NCBI RefSeq assembly: GCF_026340975.1
Contig: NZ_JAPEOS010000003.1
Location: 1,178,001 to 1,242,000, forward strand
Direction of reading: 5' to 3'
DNA from: Streptomyces sp. NBC_01214
Lineage (GTDB): Bacteria; Actinomycetota; Actinomycetes; Streptomycetales; Streptomycetaceae
Length of the DNA stretch: 64,000 bases
The notes under the pieces are model-generated. The model saw only the letters and a list, made by a program, of their open reading frames with translations. It made no database searches and was not told the DNA's origin. Both the position numbers and the translations under genes were made by a program. Of this stretch, positions 50,460 through 59,626 are shown piece after piece; position 1 is the stretch's first letter, and each line of letters opens with the position of its first letter.

Positions 50460-51770
50460 GTGACCACCGCACACAGCTACCGCCAGCCCGGCACGGTCCT
50501 CACCGACCACCGGTTCTCCGTCCCCCTGGACCACGCGCGCCCGGACGGGGAGCGGATCGAGCTGTACGCCCGGGAGGTCGTGGCCGCCGGCAAGGACCCC
50601 GGGACGCTGCCGTGGCTGCTCTACCTGGAGGGCGGTCCCGGCTTCGGCGCCCGCCGCTTCATCGGCCGCCAGGCCTGGCTGCAGCGCGCGCTGACCGAGT
50701 ACCGGGTGCTGCTCCTCGACCAGCGCGGGACCGGCCGCTCCACCCCGGTGAACCGGCAGACCCTGCCGCTGCGCGGCACCCCCGCGCAGCAGGCGGAGTA
50801 CCTCGCCCACTTCCGCGCCGACTCCATCGTGCGCGACGCCGAGGCCATCCGCCCCGGCCTGACCGGCGGTGCTCCCTGGACCGTGCTCGGCCAGAGCTTC
50901 GGCGGCTTCTGCACGACCCACTACCTCTCCACCGCGCCCGAAGGCCTCACCGCAGCCCTGATCACGGGCGGCCTCCCCTCCCTGACCGCCACCGCCGACG
51001 AGGTGTACGAGGCCGCGTACCCCCGCATCGAGCGCAAGAACCATGCCCACTACGCCCGGTACCCGATGGACGTCGAGCGCGCCCGCCGGATCGCCGCCCA
51101 CCTCGCGGAGCACCCGACCGAACTCCCCGGCGGCCACCGCCTCACCGTCGAGGGCTTCCAGTCCCTCGGCATCCTCCTCGGCGGGGGCGACGGCAGCCAC
51201 CACCTCCACTACCTGCTCGAGGACGCCTTCGTAGCGACACCCGCGGGACCCGCCCTGTCCGACGCCTTCCTGGAGGGCGTCCGCGCCCAGCTCTCCTTCG
51301 CCGGGCACCCCCTCTACGCGCTGGTCCACGAGGCCATCTACGCCCAGGACCCCGCCGCGCCCACCGCCTGGGCGGCCGAACGGGTCCGCGCCGGTCACCC
51401 CCGCTTCGACGCCGACAAGACGCTGGTGGGCGACGAGCCGCTGCTCTTCACCGGCGAGACCATCCACCCCTGGCACTTCACCACCGACCCGTTCCTCGCC
51501 CCGCTGCGCGAGACCGCGGACCTGCTGGCCGCCCGCACCGGCTGGCAGCCGCTCTACGACCCGGCCCGCCTCGCCGCCAACGAGGTGCCGGTGGCCGCCG
51601 CCGTCTACCACGACGACATGTACGTGGACACCGCGCACTCGCTGGAGACGGCCCGCTCCGTCCGGGGCCTGCGGACCTGGGTGACGGACGAGTTCGAGCA
51701 CGACGGCGTCCGTGCCAGCGGCCCCCGCGTCCTGGACCGCCTGCTGTCCCTGGTCCGCGACGAGGCCTGA
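50460..51770 (+). CDS. Proline iminopeptidase-like alpha/beta hydrolase (S33)
   Basis: 436 residues. Nucleophile elbow VLGQSFGGFCTTHYLS (Ser in GQSFGG), oxyanion region LEGGPGFGA, LLLDQRGTGRST, and a His near the end (WVTDEFEHDG). A long cap region of about 200 residues with GGGDGSHHLHYLLEDAF is typical of the S33 prolyl aminopeptidase branch, which trims N-terminal Pro from peptides. Cytoplasmic, single gene. Confidence 0.9.
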   Translation: MTTAHSYRQPGTVLTDHRFSVPLDHARPDGERIELYAREVVAAGKDPGTLPWLLYLEGGPGFGARRFIGRQAWLQRALTEYRVLLLDQRGTGRSTPVNRQTLPLRGTPAQQAEYLAHFRADSIVRDAEAIRPGLTGGAPWTVLGQSFGGFCTTHYLSTAPEGLTAALITGGLPSLTATADEVYEAAYPRIERKNHAHYARYPMDVERARRIAAHLAEHPTELPGGHRLTVEGFQSLGILLGGGDGSHHLHYLLEDAFVATPAGPALSDAFLEGVRAQLSFAGHPLYALVHEAIYAQDPAAPTAWAAERVRAGHPRFDADKTLVGDEPLLFTGETIHPWHFTTDPFLAPLRETADLLAARTGWQPLYDPARLAANEVPVAAAVYHDDMYVDTAHSLETARSVRGLRTWVTDEFEHDGVRASGPRVLDRLLSLVRDEA

Positions 51771-51787
51771 GCCGGCCGAGGCCCGAG

Positions 51788-52582
51788 TCAGCCGGGTTCC
51801 ACGAACGCGCGGGTCAGGTGCGCGGTGGCCAGCAGGGCGCCGCGCCGCCTGGCCCGCGCCAGCAGGTCCTCCCGGGAGGCCCGGGCGGTCTCCCGGTCGC
51901 GCTCGTGGGAGTACGGGACCGCTGGGTCGCCCAGCTGCACCGCGTGCACCAGTACGTCCCCGGTGACCACCACGTCCCGGGCCCCGGCGCCCCCCTGGTC
52001 CACCAGTACCGACTGGTGCCCCGGGGTGTGCCCGGGCGTCGGCAGCAAGGTGATGCCGGGGGCCAGCCGGTGGGTCCCGTCCACCTCGTGCAGCTGCCCG
52101 CTCGCCCGCAACGGCGCCACCGTCCAGTCCCACACCGGGTCCGCCCGGTCCAGCCCGGCCACCTCCGCGCGCTGCACCACGTACCGGGCCGCCGGGAAGA
52201 ACGGCTGCCCGTCGGCCCCCGACGACCAGCCCGCGTGGTCCTCGTGAAGGTGGGTCAGGACCACCGCCTCCACATCGGCCGGAGCGATGCCGGCCGCCGC
52301 GAGGGCGTCCGGCAGCCGCCCCGGTACCGGCGCCCAGGCGGCGGCGGGGGACTGCGCCGGCCCGACCCCGGCGTCCACCAGCACCCAGCGGCCGCCGGGC
52401 CGGGCGATCGCGAAGCACCGGAAATCGAGCGCCCAGGTCCCGTCCGGCCCGGTCGCGCCCGGATCCAACCGCCCGGCCCGCTCCCACGCGGCCTCGCCGG
52501 CCCCGGGGAAGGCGGTACGCGCCGGCTCGAAGAAGATCCCCGTGGCGTCGAGCAGCGCCACCACCCGCCCGTGTCGGTCCAT
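51788..52582 (-). CDS. MBL-fold metallo-hydrolase
   Basis: 264 residues. Metal motif VVLTHLHEDHAGW (HxHxDH), further ligands TPGHTPGHQSVLV and DVLVHAVQLG with Asp. Proteins of this type next to mscR are candidate S-formylmycothiol hydrolases in actinobacteria; here the S33 gene intervenes. The start is 18 bp from the divergent PIG-L deacetylase start. Confidence 0.85.
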   Translation of the reverse strand: MDRHGRVVALLDATGIFFEPARTAFPGAGEAAWERAGRLDPGATGPDGTWALDFRCFAIARPGGRWVLVDAGVGPAQSPAAAWAPVPGRLPDALAAAGIAPADVEAVVLTHLHEDHAGWSSGADGQPFFPAARYVVQRAEVAGLDRADPVWDWTVAPLRASGQLHEVDGTHRLAPGITLLPTPGHTPGHQSVLVDQGGAGARDVVVTGDVLVHAVQLGDPAVPYSHERDRETARASREDLLARARRRGALLATAHLTRAFVEPG

Positions 52583-52600
52583 TCGCCTATTGTGCGAGAC
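52583..52600. promoter_or_regulatory. Very short divergent promoter gap (18 bp)
   Basis: TCGCCTATTGTGCGAGAC separates the two ATG codons. A TATTGT hexamer sits 8 nt before the PIG-L start, so at least one transcript must be leaderless and the promoters must reach into the coding parts of each other. Confidence 0.4.
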
Positions 52601-53362
52601 ATGACCGAACAACCTGACCAGCAGCCCGCATTGCAGCCCATGCCCACCGACTGGACGCGCGCCCTCGCAGTCGTCGCGCACCCCGACGACCTGGAGTACG
52701 GGTGCGCCGCGGCCATCGCGCATTGGACGGACGGGGGCCGGGAGTTCGTCTACCTCCTGGCCACGCGCGGCGAGGCGGGCATCGACAGCATCGCCCCCGC
52801 CGACTGCGGTCCCCTGCGCGAGGCGGAGCAGCGGGCGAGCGCCGCGGTCGTCGGCGTGTCCGAGGTGGAGTTCCTGGACTACCACGACGGCGTCGTCGAG
52901 TACGGCCTCGACCTGCGCCGGGACATCGCCGCCGCCATCCGGCGGCACCGGCCCGAGCTGATCGTCACCCTCAACCACCGCGACACGTGGGGCGGCGCAC
53001 AGGGCGGCGGCTACTGGAACACCCCCGACCACAAGGCCGTCGGGCGGGCCGTGCTGGACGCGGCCGGTGACGCCGGGAACCGCTGGATCTTCCCCGAGCT
53101 GATCGAGCAGGGCCTGGAGCCGTGGAACGGCGTGCGCTGGGTCGCGGTGGCCGGCTCCGCCACCCCGACGCACGCGGTCGACGCCGGCCCCGGGCTGGAG
53201 CGTTCGATCAAGTCCCTGCTGGAGCACAAGGCGTACATCGAGGTGCTCACCGACCAGGACCCCGAGGAGTACGTGCGCACCTTCCTCACCGGGAACGCCC
53301 AGCAGGCCGCGGCCCGGTTCGGCGGGCGTCCGGCCGTGGCGTTCGAGGTCTTCCCCCGCTGA
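52601..53362 (+). CDS. PIG-L (LmbE) family deacetylase
   Basis: 253 residues. Zinc motif VVAHPDDLEYG (AHPDDxE), then RGEAGIDS and LNHRDTWGG, WNTPDHKAVGRAV with the late His. Relatives include the mycothiol enzymes MshB and Mca and N-acetylglucosaminyl-inositol deacetylases. In this neighbourhood (mscR, MBL) a link with mycothiol chemistry is attractive but unproven. Confidence 0.9.
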   Translation: MTEQPDQQPALQPMPTDWTRALAVVAHPDDLEYGCAAAIAHWTDGGREFVYLLATRGEAGIDSIAPADCGPLREAEQRASAAVVGVSEVEFLDYHDGVVEYGLDLRRDIAAAIRRHRPELIVTLNHRDTWGGAQGGGYWNTPDHKAVGRAVLDAAGDAGNRWIFPELIEQGLEPWNGVRWVAVAGSATPTHAVDAGPGLERSIKSLLEHKAYIEVLTDQDPEEYVRTFLTGNAQQAAARFGGRPAVAFEVFPR

Positions 53363-53373
53363 CCGGCCGCCCC

Positions 53374-53379
53374 TAGTCT
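53374..53379 (+). promoter_or_regulatory. -10 box TAGTCT upstream of the enoyl-CoA hydratase
   Basis: TAGTCT about 45 nt upstream of GTG 53424. Confidence 0.35.
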
Positions 53380-53423
53380 GACGATCCGCCAGTTCGGCGG
53401 GTCGTCAGCCATCGGGGCCGGGG

Positions 53424-54269
53424 GTGCGGGACACGGTGATCGACACCATCTCCACGGAGATCGCGGAGGGCGAGGAGCGGATCAGGCTGGAGGTCGCGGA
53501 CGGCCTCGCCGTCCTCACCCTGTGCCGCCCGGACAAGCTCAACGGCTGGAGCTGGGAGTCCACCCGCCAGCTCGGCCTGCTCGCCGACCGGATCCGCTTC
53601 GACGCGTCCGTACGGGCGGTGCTGCTGCGGGCCGAGGGCCGGGCCTTCTGCGCGGGCATCGACGTGACCGCCCCGGGCGGCGGCATCACGGGCTCCTCCC
53701 CGGCCGAGCGCACCCGCAACTACTACGAGGGCATCCGCTGGGTGCACGAGCGGTTCGCCGTCCTCGCCCGCCTCCCGCAGCCGGTGGTGGCCGCCGTCCA
53801 GGGCTACTGCCTCGGCTTCGGCTTCGAGCTGGCGCTGATGGCCGATGTCCGGGTGGCGGCCGAGGACGCCGTCTTCGCGCTCCCGGAAGCCGGGCTGGGC
53901 GTGGCGGTGGACGCGGGCGGCGACCTGCGCATCGCCCGCGAGGCGGGGGCGGGCTGGGCCAAGTACCTGGCCCTGACGGGCCGGCGGGTCGACGCCGCGA
54001 CGGCGCAGCGGCTCCATCTCGTCCAGCTGGTCGTCCCCGGCGAGGAGCTGGAGGCCGCCTCCCGCGCCGTGGCGCGGGAGATCGCCGCCAACGCGCCGCT
54101 CGCCGTCCAGGGCATCAAGCGCGCGATCGACGGCTACGCCGATGCCGCCCTCCCCGCGGCCCTCGACCGGGCGGCGATGACCGCGGCCCTCACCCTCACC
54201 TCGGAGGACTGCCGGGAGGGTTACACCGCCAAGGCGGCCCGCCGGCCCCCGCGCTTCAGTGGAGGCTGA
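53424..54269 (+). CDS. Enoyl-CoA hydratase/isomerase family protein
   Basis: 281 residues. Crotonase fold: RAFCAGIDVTAPGGGI (first oxyanion region), VVAAVQGYCLGFGFELALMA (second), and AEDAVFALPEAGLG where an acidic catalytic residue is expected. Typical beta-oxidation or isomerase role on acyl-CoA thioesters. GTG at 53424; GTG at 53435 is not in frame with it, and other starts give no better RBS. Ends with a 14-bp overlap with the convergent gene. Confidence 0.88.
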   Translation: MRDTVIDTISTEIAEGEERIRLEVADGLAVLTLCRPDKLNGWSWESTRQLGLLADRIRFDASVRAVLLRAEGRAFCAGIDVTAPGGGITGSSPAERTRNYYEGIRWVHERFAVLARLPQPVVAAVQGYCLGFGFELALMADVRVAAEDAVFALPEAGLGVAVDAGGDLRIAREAGAGWAKYLALTGRRVDAATAQRLHLVQLVVPGEELEAASRAVAREIAANAPLAVQGIKRAIDGYADAALPAALDRAAMTAALTLTSEDCREGYTAKAARRPPRFSGG

Positions 54270-55056
54270 GCACCGGCCGGGTCGAGAACTCCTCGTACAT
54301 GCCCTCGCCGTCCGGGCCGTACGTGAACTCGGCCGCGTACGGATTGCGGTTGGCGGTGGCCAGCGGCAGCCAGCCGAGCAGATCGCCGTACCCGCCGCAG
54401 ACGGCCTCGCCGCCGTCACCGCCGTGCACCGCGGTCGGGTCCGCGCTCAGCTCCGTGCCGTAGCTGTCGTAGGCGATGTGCAGTCCGAAGGCGTTCGGCT
54501 CGTGGCGCACGCGGCCGTTCCCGTACGACGGCTCGTCCAGGGGGCACGCGTTCCCCCATCGGAACAGGGTGTCCGCCCCGGCTCCGCAGGCGTGCTCCCA
54601 CTCGTCGGCGCCGGGCATCCGCAGCCCGTGCGCCGCGAGCGCGGCCGGCATGTCGGCCGCCGACTCGGTCAGGGCCTCGTCCTCCACGGCCATGAACACG
54701 GTGGCCAGCGTCGCGGTGCGCGGCGGGCTGAGGACGTCGGCGAGATAGGACGTGAGGTCCTCGTGCCCGTACCCGTACCCCTCCTCCACGCTCGCCGCGT
54801 AGTCGGCGGCCTGCGCGGGCGTCGGCTCCCAGGCGTCCAGGTCGAACCCCAGCCGCACCGTCCCGCCGGGTACGAGGGCGAACTCCCGTCCCTCGCGCTC
54901 GATGCGCACGCGGTGCAGCGTCCCGCCCAGGTGTCCGACGGCGTCGAGCAGCACCACCCGGCCGCCCACCTGCGCGGCGGCCTCGTGGGCGAGGCGTCCG
55001 GCGGCGGCCGGGTCGAGCGAACGCCAGCGGTCAAGGGTCAGATCTGCGAGCGACAT
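54256..55056 (-). CDS. Hypothetical protein with SUMF1/FGE-like features
   Basis: 266 residues. ALVPGGTVRLGFDLDAWEPT, RMPGADEWEHACGAGADTLF (the LPSEAEWEYAARG-like segment) and WGNACPLDEPSYGN recall the formylglycine-generating-enzyme/SUMF1 fold. However, the usual RGGSW and paired Cys of active FGE are not seen in place, and the end TRPVLSLH is atypical. Probably a non-catalytic or differently acting relative. Start MSLADLT at 55056. Confidence 0.7.
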   Translation of the reverse strand: MSLADLTLDRWRSLDPAAAGRLAHEAAAQVGGRVVLLDAVGHLGGTLHRVRIEREGREFALVPGGTVRLGFDLDAWEPTPAQAADYAASVEEGYGYGHEDLTSYLADVLSPPRTATLATVFMAVEDEALTESAADMPAALAAHGLRMPGADEWEHACGAGADTLFRWGNACPLDEPSYGNGRVRHEPNAFGLHIAYDSYGTELSADPTAVHGGDGGEAVCGGYGDLLGWLPLATANRNPYAAEFTYGPDGEGMYEEFSTRPVLSLH

Positions 55057-55092
55057 GGTCCGATCCTCGCACCGCCCACTGACAACCGGTGT

Positions 55093-55998
55093 TCAGGGGG
55101 AGGGGGTGAAGGGGCCGCGGCCCAACTGCGTGCGGACCGGGACCACCTCGGGGCTGACCACCGACCGGCGCTGCCAGTTCGCGCCGTCCACCACCAGCGT
55201 GTGCCCGGTGATGAACCGGGCGTACGGCGAGGCCAGGAAGGTGGCCGCCCAGCCCAGTTCGCGCGGGGCGCCGACCCGCAGGGCCGGCTGCCGGGCGTCC
55301 CTCGAGCCCGGCGCGGCGCGCTCCAGGCCGCCCCGGATGTCCTCGGTCATGTCGGCGTGCGGGACGAGCCCGGGGACGAGCCCGTTGATCTGGATGCCGT
55401 ACGGGCCCCACTCGACGGCGAGCGTCTCCACCAAGCTCTTCACCCCGGCCTTGGCCGCGGCGCTGTGGGCGAAGCCCGGCCCGCCCGTCCAGGCGTACGA
55501 GGCGCCGATGTTCACGATCGAGCCGCCGGTGCCCGCGGCGAGGTGGCGGCGGCCGAACTCGCGGGTCATCAGCCAAGTGCCCGTCAGCGTGATGTCGACG
55601 ACCGCCCGCCAGGCGTTCGGCGAGAGGTCCTCCGCGGGGGAGGGGAAGTTCGCGGCGGCGTTGTTGACCAACACGTCCGGCAGGCCGAAGGCCGCCTGCG
55701 CGGCGTCGAAGACCTCGGCGACCCGCTCCGGGTCCCTGATGTCGCAGACGGCGGCCGTCACCCGGCCCGCGCCGGGAACGGCCGCCAACTCCTCGCGCGC
55801 CGCCTTGAGCTGCTCGGCGCGCCGGCTCGCGATCACCAGATCGGCGCCGAGCCGGGCGAACTCGGCGGCGATGGCCTTGCCCAGCCCGGTGCCGCCGCCG
55901 GTCACGAGGACCACCTGGCCCTCGAAGGTCGCGGAGGGCAGGGCGGCGGCGCCGAGCGCGGGTGGCGCGGGCAGCCCGCGCCGGTTCTCGTCCGTCAT
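55093..55998 (-). CDS. SDR, 2,4-dienoyl-CoA-reductase-like
   Basis: 301 residues. VVLVTGGGTGLGKAIAAEFA (cofactor), ASRR after beta2 (NADPH preference), VLVNNAAANFPSPAEDL, VNIGASYAWTGGPGFAHSAA then AKAGVKSL. The Tyr of the standard YxxxK motif is replaced (HSAAAK), exactly the arrangement found in mitochondrial-type 2,4-dienoyl-CoA reductases and PECR-like enzymes. Start ATG 55998. Fits the surrounding acyl-CoA genes though it points the other way. Confidence 0.85.
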   Translation of the reverse strand: MTDENRRGLPAPPALGAAALPSATFEGQVVLVTGGGTGLGKAIAAEFARLGADLVIASRRAEQLKAAREELAAVPGAGRVTAAVCDIRDPERVAEVFDAAQAAFGLPDVLVNNAAANFPSPAEDLSPNAWRAVVDITLTGTWLMTREFGRRHLAAGTGGSIVNIGASYAWTGGPGFAHSAAAKAGVKSLVETLAVEWGPYGIQINGLVPGLVPHADMTEDIRGGLERAAPGSRDARQPALRVGAPRELGWAATFLASPYARFITGHTLVVDGANWQRRSVVSPEVVPVRTQLGRGPFTPSP

Positions 55999-56072
55999 GG
56001 GGCATCGATAGCGCGCGGGCGCCGAGATGACCATCCCCCGGACAGGACCGGCTCGGGACCGGCTCGGGACCA

Positions 56073-56087
56073 GGGGTCCGGGACCCC
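56073..56087 (-). terminator. Short palindromic hairpin GGGGTCC-G-GGACCCC
   Basis: Seven-bp arms between the secreted-protein stop (56094) and the SDR start (55998), minus strand. Beside it, ACCGGCTCGGG is tandemly duplicated at 56047-56068. Confidence 0.4.
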
Positions 56088-56093
56088 CGGCGG

Positions 56094-57245
56094 TCAGCCC
56101 TTCGGGGCGTACGCCTGCTTGCTCGCGCAGGTCCAGACCACGGCCTTGCTGTCCCGCGTCTCCCGGTCGGTGATCACGCCGGCGACGCGGTCGTCGTCGG
56201 TGGCCGCGAAGGCCCGGCTCAGCGGCACGCCCGGGGTCCCGGCGGGGAAGGGCAGTACCAGCGGCTCCCCCTTGCCGGGCCAGTAGACGGCCTGGAAGGA
56301 GCTGGGCCAGCTCTCCTCGAAGTTGGTGGCCGTGCCGACGGCCACGTTCGTGGTCGGGCTGCTGCCGGAGAGCTCCAGGTCGTGGTAGCCCTTGGCCCGG
56401 CCCGGGTCGGTGGGCAGGGCGTCGTACGGCTTCTTCCAGACGGCCGGGGTCAGCTTCGGGTCGTTGCGGTAGTAGTAGTCCTCCAGGCCCACCACCCGGC
56501 CGCGGTCGTCGATGTCCCGGCCGACCGTCACGAACGAGGAGTGGTAGCCGTTCCACACCTGGAGGCTGTAGGGCGGGTAGCCGCCGCCGGCCGGCCAGAC
56601 CACCGGGAAGGTCTTGGTGACCATGATGTCGTTCTCGGCGTCGAAGTAGGAGCCGGAGACCGTGCCGACGATGTCACCGCGCTTGTTGATGCCGTTCAGC
56701 GAGGTGACCTCGCTGCCGGCGATCGCGTCGGCCGGGACCGGCAGTTCGCGCACCACCTTCCCGTTCACCCACTCCTTGGCGACGCCCCCGTCGGCGAAGA
56801 CGACCCGCCCCGACTCGTTGACGTCGACATCGGCGAATCGGCCCTCCTTGCCCGGCGCGGTGAGCGGCTCGGAGGTGGTGGAGCCCCGCTGGTGGGTGAA
56901 GGCGACCACGGCCTGGTCCGAGGTGCGGGTGGCCGTGCCCACCATCAGGCCCTTGGCGCTGACCGCCTTGACGCTGCCCCGGTCGAAGCCGGCGGGCAGC
57001 GGGACGGCGTGGACCGTGTGCTCGGCGCCGGTCCAGTAGACGGGAAGGCCGGCACTGTCGCCGACCACGATCCCGCCGGTGCCGAAGCCCACTGCCGTGG
57101 AACCGGTGGACCCCGCCAGCCCGGGGAGGATCTCGATCCCCGGGGTGCAGGAGGCGGTCGTGTCCGCCGCCGCGGCCGGGCCGGCCGCGGTGATCAGGCT
57201 CGCCAGAACGATGGCGGCTCCGGCCGCGGACATGCTTCTTCTCAT
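56094..57245 (-). CDS. Secreted HAF-repeat-like protein
   Basis: 383 residues. Signal peptide MSAAGAAIVLASLITAAGPAA, cleavage about residue 26. Mature part shows repeated VGT/INxxGxIVG units (SLNGINKRGDIVGTVSG; RDIDDRGRVVGLEDY; KAVSAKGLMVGTATR), the pattern of HAF/beta-propeller-like extracellular proteins. A pair of Cys near the two ends (TASCTPG, WTCASK) could close the propeller. No catalytic motif. Function unknown. Confidence 0.7.
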   Translation of the reverse strand: MRRSMSAAGAAIVLASLITAAGPAAAADTTASCTPGIEILPGLAGSTGSTAVGFGTGGIVVGDSAGLPVYWTGAEHTVHAVPLPAGFDRGSVKAVSAKGLMVGTATRTSDQAVVAFTHQRGSTTSEPLTAPGKEGRFADVDVNESGRVVFADGGVAKEWVNGKVVRELPVPADAIAGSEVTSLNGINKRGDIVGTVSGSYFDAENDIMVTKTFPVVWPAGGGYPPYSLQVWNGYHSSFVTVGRDIDDRGRVVGLEDYYYRNDPKLTPAVWKKPYDALPTDPGRAKGYHDLELSGSSPTTNVAVGTATNFEESWPSSFQAVYWPGKGEPLVLPFPAGTPGVPLSRAFAATDDDRVAGVITDRETRDSKAVVWTCASKQAYAPKG

Positions 57246-57458
57246 GTGGTGGTCCCCCCTGGACAGGTGCTGTTCCCCGTTGAGTCATGACACGTGCACG
57301 CCACATGTTGCCTGATCTTGAGGCGGATGTGGCCTGAATGACGCGTGTTGATTCGTTCCGGAGGGTCTCCCCCCTGAACGGTGGTTCCCAGGGAGGCAAG
57401 CGACTGCTTAGTATGCCCGCGGAGCGTGTGGTTCCCCGACGGCGGCTGGAGGCCCCGG

Positions 57459-58436
57459 ATGCAGGCATGGCGAGTACATACCCCCGGCGAACCCCGAGAG
57501 GCACTCCGCCTCGAAGAGATTCCCGAACCGGTACCCGGCGAGGGCGAGGTGCGTCTCCAGGTCCTCGCGGCGAACCTCAACTTCCCCGACGCGCTGCTCG
57601 TCCGCGGCCAGTACCAGATCCGCCCGCCGCTGCCCTTCACCCCCGGCGTCGAGATCTGCGGCCTCACCGACGACGGTCGCCGCGTCATCGCCACCGCGAG
57701 CCTGCCCCACGGCGGCTTCGCCGAGTACGTGATCGCGTCCGAGCGGGCCCTGCTCCCGGCCCCCGAGAGCCTGAACGACGCCGAGGCCGCGGCCCTGCAC
57801 ATCGGCTACCAGACCGGCTGGTTCGGTCTGCACCGCCGGGCGCGCCTCCAGCCGGGCGAAACCCTGCTCGTGCACGCCGCCGCCGGCGGGGTCGGCAGCG
57901 CCGCCGTCCAACTCGGCAAGGCCGCCGGTGCCACCGTCATCGGGGTCGTCGGGGGCAAGGCCAAGGTGCGCACCGCCGAGGAGCTCGGCTGCGACCTGGT
58001 GATCGACCGCACGACCGAGGACGTCGTCTCCCGGGTGAAGGAGTTCACCGGCGGGCGCGGCGCCGACGTGGTCTACGACCCCGTCGGCGGCGACTCGTAC
58101 ACCGCCTCCACCAAGTGCGTGGCCTTCGAGGGCCGGATCGTAGTCGTCGGCTTCGCGAGCGGAGACATCCCCGCCCCCGCCCTCAACCACGCCCTCGTCA
58201 AGAACTACTCGATCCTCGGCCTCCACTGGGGCCTCTACGCCACCAAGGACCCGGCCGCGATCCTCGCCTGCCACACCGAACTCACCCGCCTCGCCGCCGA
58301 CGGCACCATCAAGCCCCTGATCAGCGAACTCGTCGCACTCCCCGGCCTCGCCGACGCCGTGCAGCGCCTCGCCGACGGGAGCACCACCGGCCGGGTCGTC
58401 CTGGCCATGCCCCGGCAGCCGGGTGCGTCCCGATGA
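57459..58436 (+). CDS. Zinc-less MDR, NADPH:quinone reductase-like
   Basis: 325 residues. ANLNFPDALLVRGQYQIRPP is the family catalytic-domain opening; LLVHAAAGGVGSAAVQLGKA binds NADPH; GRIVVVGFASGDIPAPALNH near the end is typical of the NADPH:quinone/enoyl reductase-like group. No Zn-ligand Cys set. ATG 57459 follows GGAGG (7-nt gap) and removes a 26-residue unconserved extension. First gene of a three-gene operon, coupled to the next by ATGA. Confidence 0.9.
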   Translation: MQAWRVHTPGEPREALRLEEIPEPVPGEGEVRLQVLAANLNFPDALLVRGQYQIRPPLPFTPGVEICGLTDDGRRVIATASLPHGGFAEYVIASERALLPAPESLNDAEAAALHIGYQTGWFGLHRRARLQPGETLLVHAAAGGVGSAAVQLGKAAGATVIGVVGGKAKVRTAEELGCDLVIDRTTEDVVSRVKEFTGGRGADVVYDPVGGDSYTASTKCVAFEGRIVVVGFASGDIPAPALNHALVKNYSILGLHWGLYATKDPAAILACHTELTRLAADGTIKPLISELVALPGLADAVQRLADGSTTGRVVLAMPRQPGASR

Positions 58437-59626
58437 CCGCGACCACCGCCGACCACCTGCTCGCACGCGTCCACGACCTGCTCGCCGCGCACCCGCCCGC
58501 CCACACGGACCGCACCGCATTCCTGCGGGCCCGGTTCGACGCCGGACTCGCCTGGGTCCACTACCCCGAAGGCCTCGGCGGACTCGGCGCGCCCCGCTCC
58601 CTCCAGGCCGTCGTCGACGCCGAACTGGAAGTCGCCGGCGCACCCGACAACGACCCGCGCCGCATCGGCATCGGCCTCGGCATGGCCGCACCCACGATCC
58701 TCGCGTACGGCACCGAGGAGCAGAAGCAGCGCTTCCTGCGGCCCCTGTGGGTCGGCGAGGAGGTCTGGTGCCAGCTCTTCAGCGAGCCCGGCGCCGGATC
58801 CGACCTCGCCGCGCTCGGCACCCGCGCGGTCCGCGAGACGGGCTCCGGCGACTGGATCGTGGACGGCCAGAAGGTGTGGACCTCCAGCGCCCACACCGCT
58901 CGCTGGGCCATCCTGATCGCCCGCACCGACCCCGGGCTCCCCAAGCACCAGGGCATCACCTACTTCCTGTGCGACATGCACGCCCCGGGCGTCGAGGTCC
59001 GGCCGCTGCGCCAGATCACCGGCGAGGCCGAGTTCAACGAGGTCTTCCTCACCGGCGTCCGCATCCCCGACTCCCACCGCCTCGGCGCCGTCGGCGAGGG
59101 CTGGGCGGTCGCCCGCACCACCCTGATGAACGAGCGGGTCTCCATCGGCGGCATGCGCATCCCGCGCGAGGGCGGCATGATCGCCCCCGTCACCGCCGCC
59201 TGGCGCGACCGCCCCGAGCTGCGCACCCACGCCCTCCACCAGCGGCTGCTGGAACTGTGGGTCGAGGCCGAGGTCGCCCGCCTCACCGGGGAACGGCTGC
59301 GCCAGCAGCTCGTCGCCGGACAGCCCGGCCCCGAAGGATCGGGCATGAAGCTCACCTTCGCCCGGCTCAACCAGGAGATCAGCGCACTGGAGGTCGAACT
59401 CCTCGCGGAGGAGGGCCTCCTGTACGACGACTGGACCATGCGCCGGCCCGACGGCGTCGACTTCACCGGCCGCGAGGCCGGCTACCGCTACCTGCGCGCC
59501 AAGGGCAACAGCATCGAGGGCGGCACCAGCGAAATCCTCCTCAACATCGTCGCCGAACGCGTCCTCGGCCTGCCCCCCGAGCCGCGCGACGACAAGGACC
59601 TCGCCTGGAAGGACCTGAGCCGATGA
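58433..59626 (+). CDS. Acyl-CoA dehydrogenase
   Basis: 397 residues. FAD/substrate motifs: CQLFSEPGAGSDLAALGTRA, WIVDGQKVWTSSAHTARWAI, ITGEAEFNEVFLTGVRIPDS, and C-terminal EGGTSEILLNIVAERVLGLP. A standard long acyl-CoA dehydrogenase of the FadE type; chain specificity unknown. ATGA overlap with the upstream quinone reductase and with the next dehydrogenase (59623-59626). Confidence 0.92.
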   Translation: MTATTADHLLARVHDLLAAHPPAHTDRTAFLRARFDAGLAWVHYPEGLGGLGAPRSLQAVVDAELEVAGAPDNDPRRIGIGLGMAAPTILAYGTEEQKQRFLRPLWVGEEVWCQLFSEPGAGSDLAALGTRAVRETGSGDWIVDGQKVWTSSAHTARWAILIARTDPGLPKHQGITYFLCDMHAPGVEVRPLRQITGEAEFNEVFLTGVRIPDSHRLGAVGEGWAVARTTLMNERVSIGGMRIPREGGMIAPVTAAWRDRPELRTHALHQRLLELWVEAEVARLTGERLRQQLVAGQPGPEGSGMKLTFARLNQEISALEVELLAEEGLLYDDWTMRRPDGVDFTGREAGYRYLRAKGNSIEGGTSEILLNIVAERVLGLPPEPRDDKDLAWKDLSR

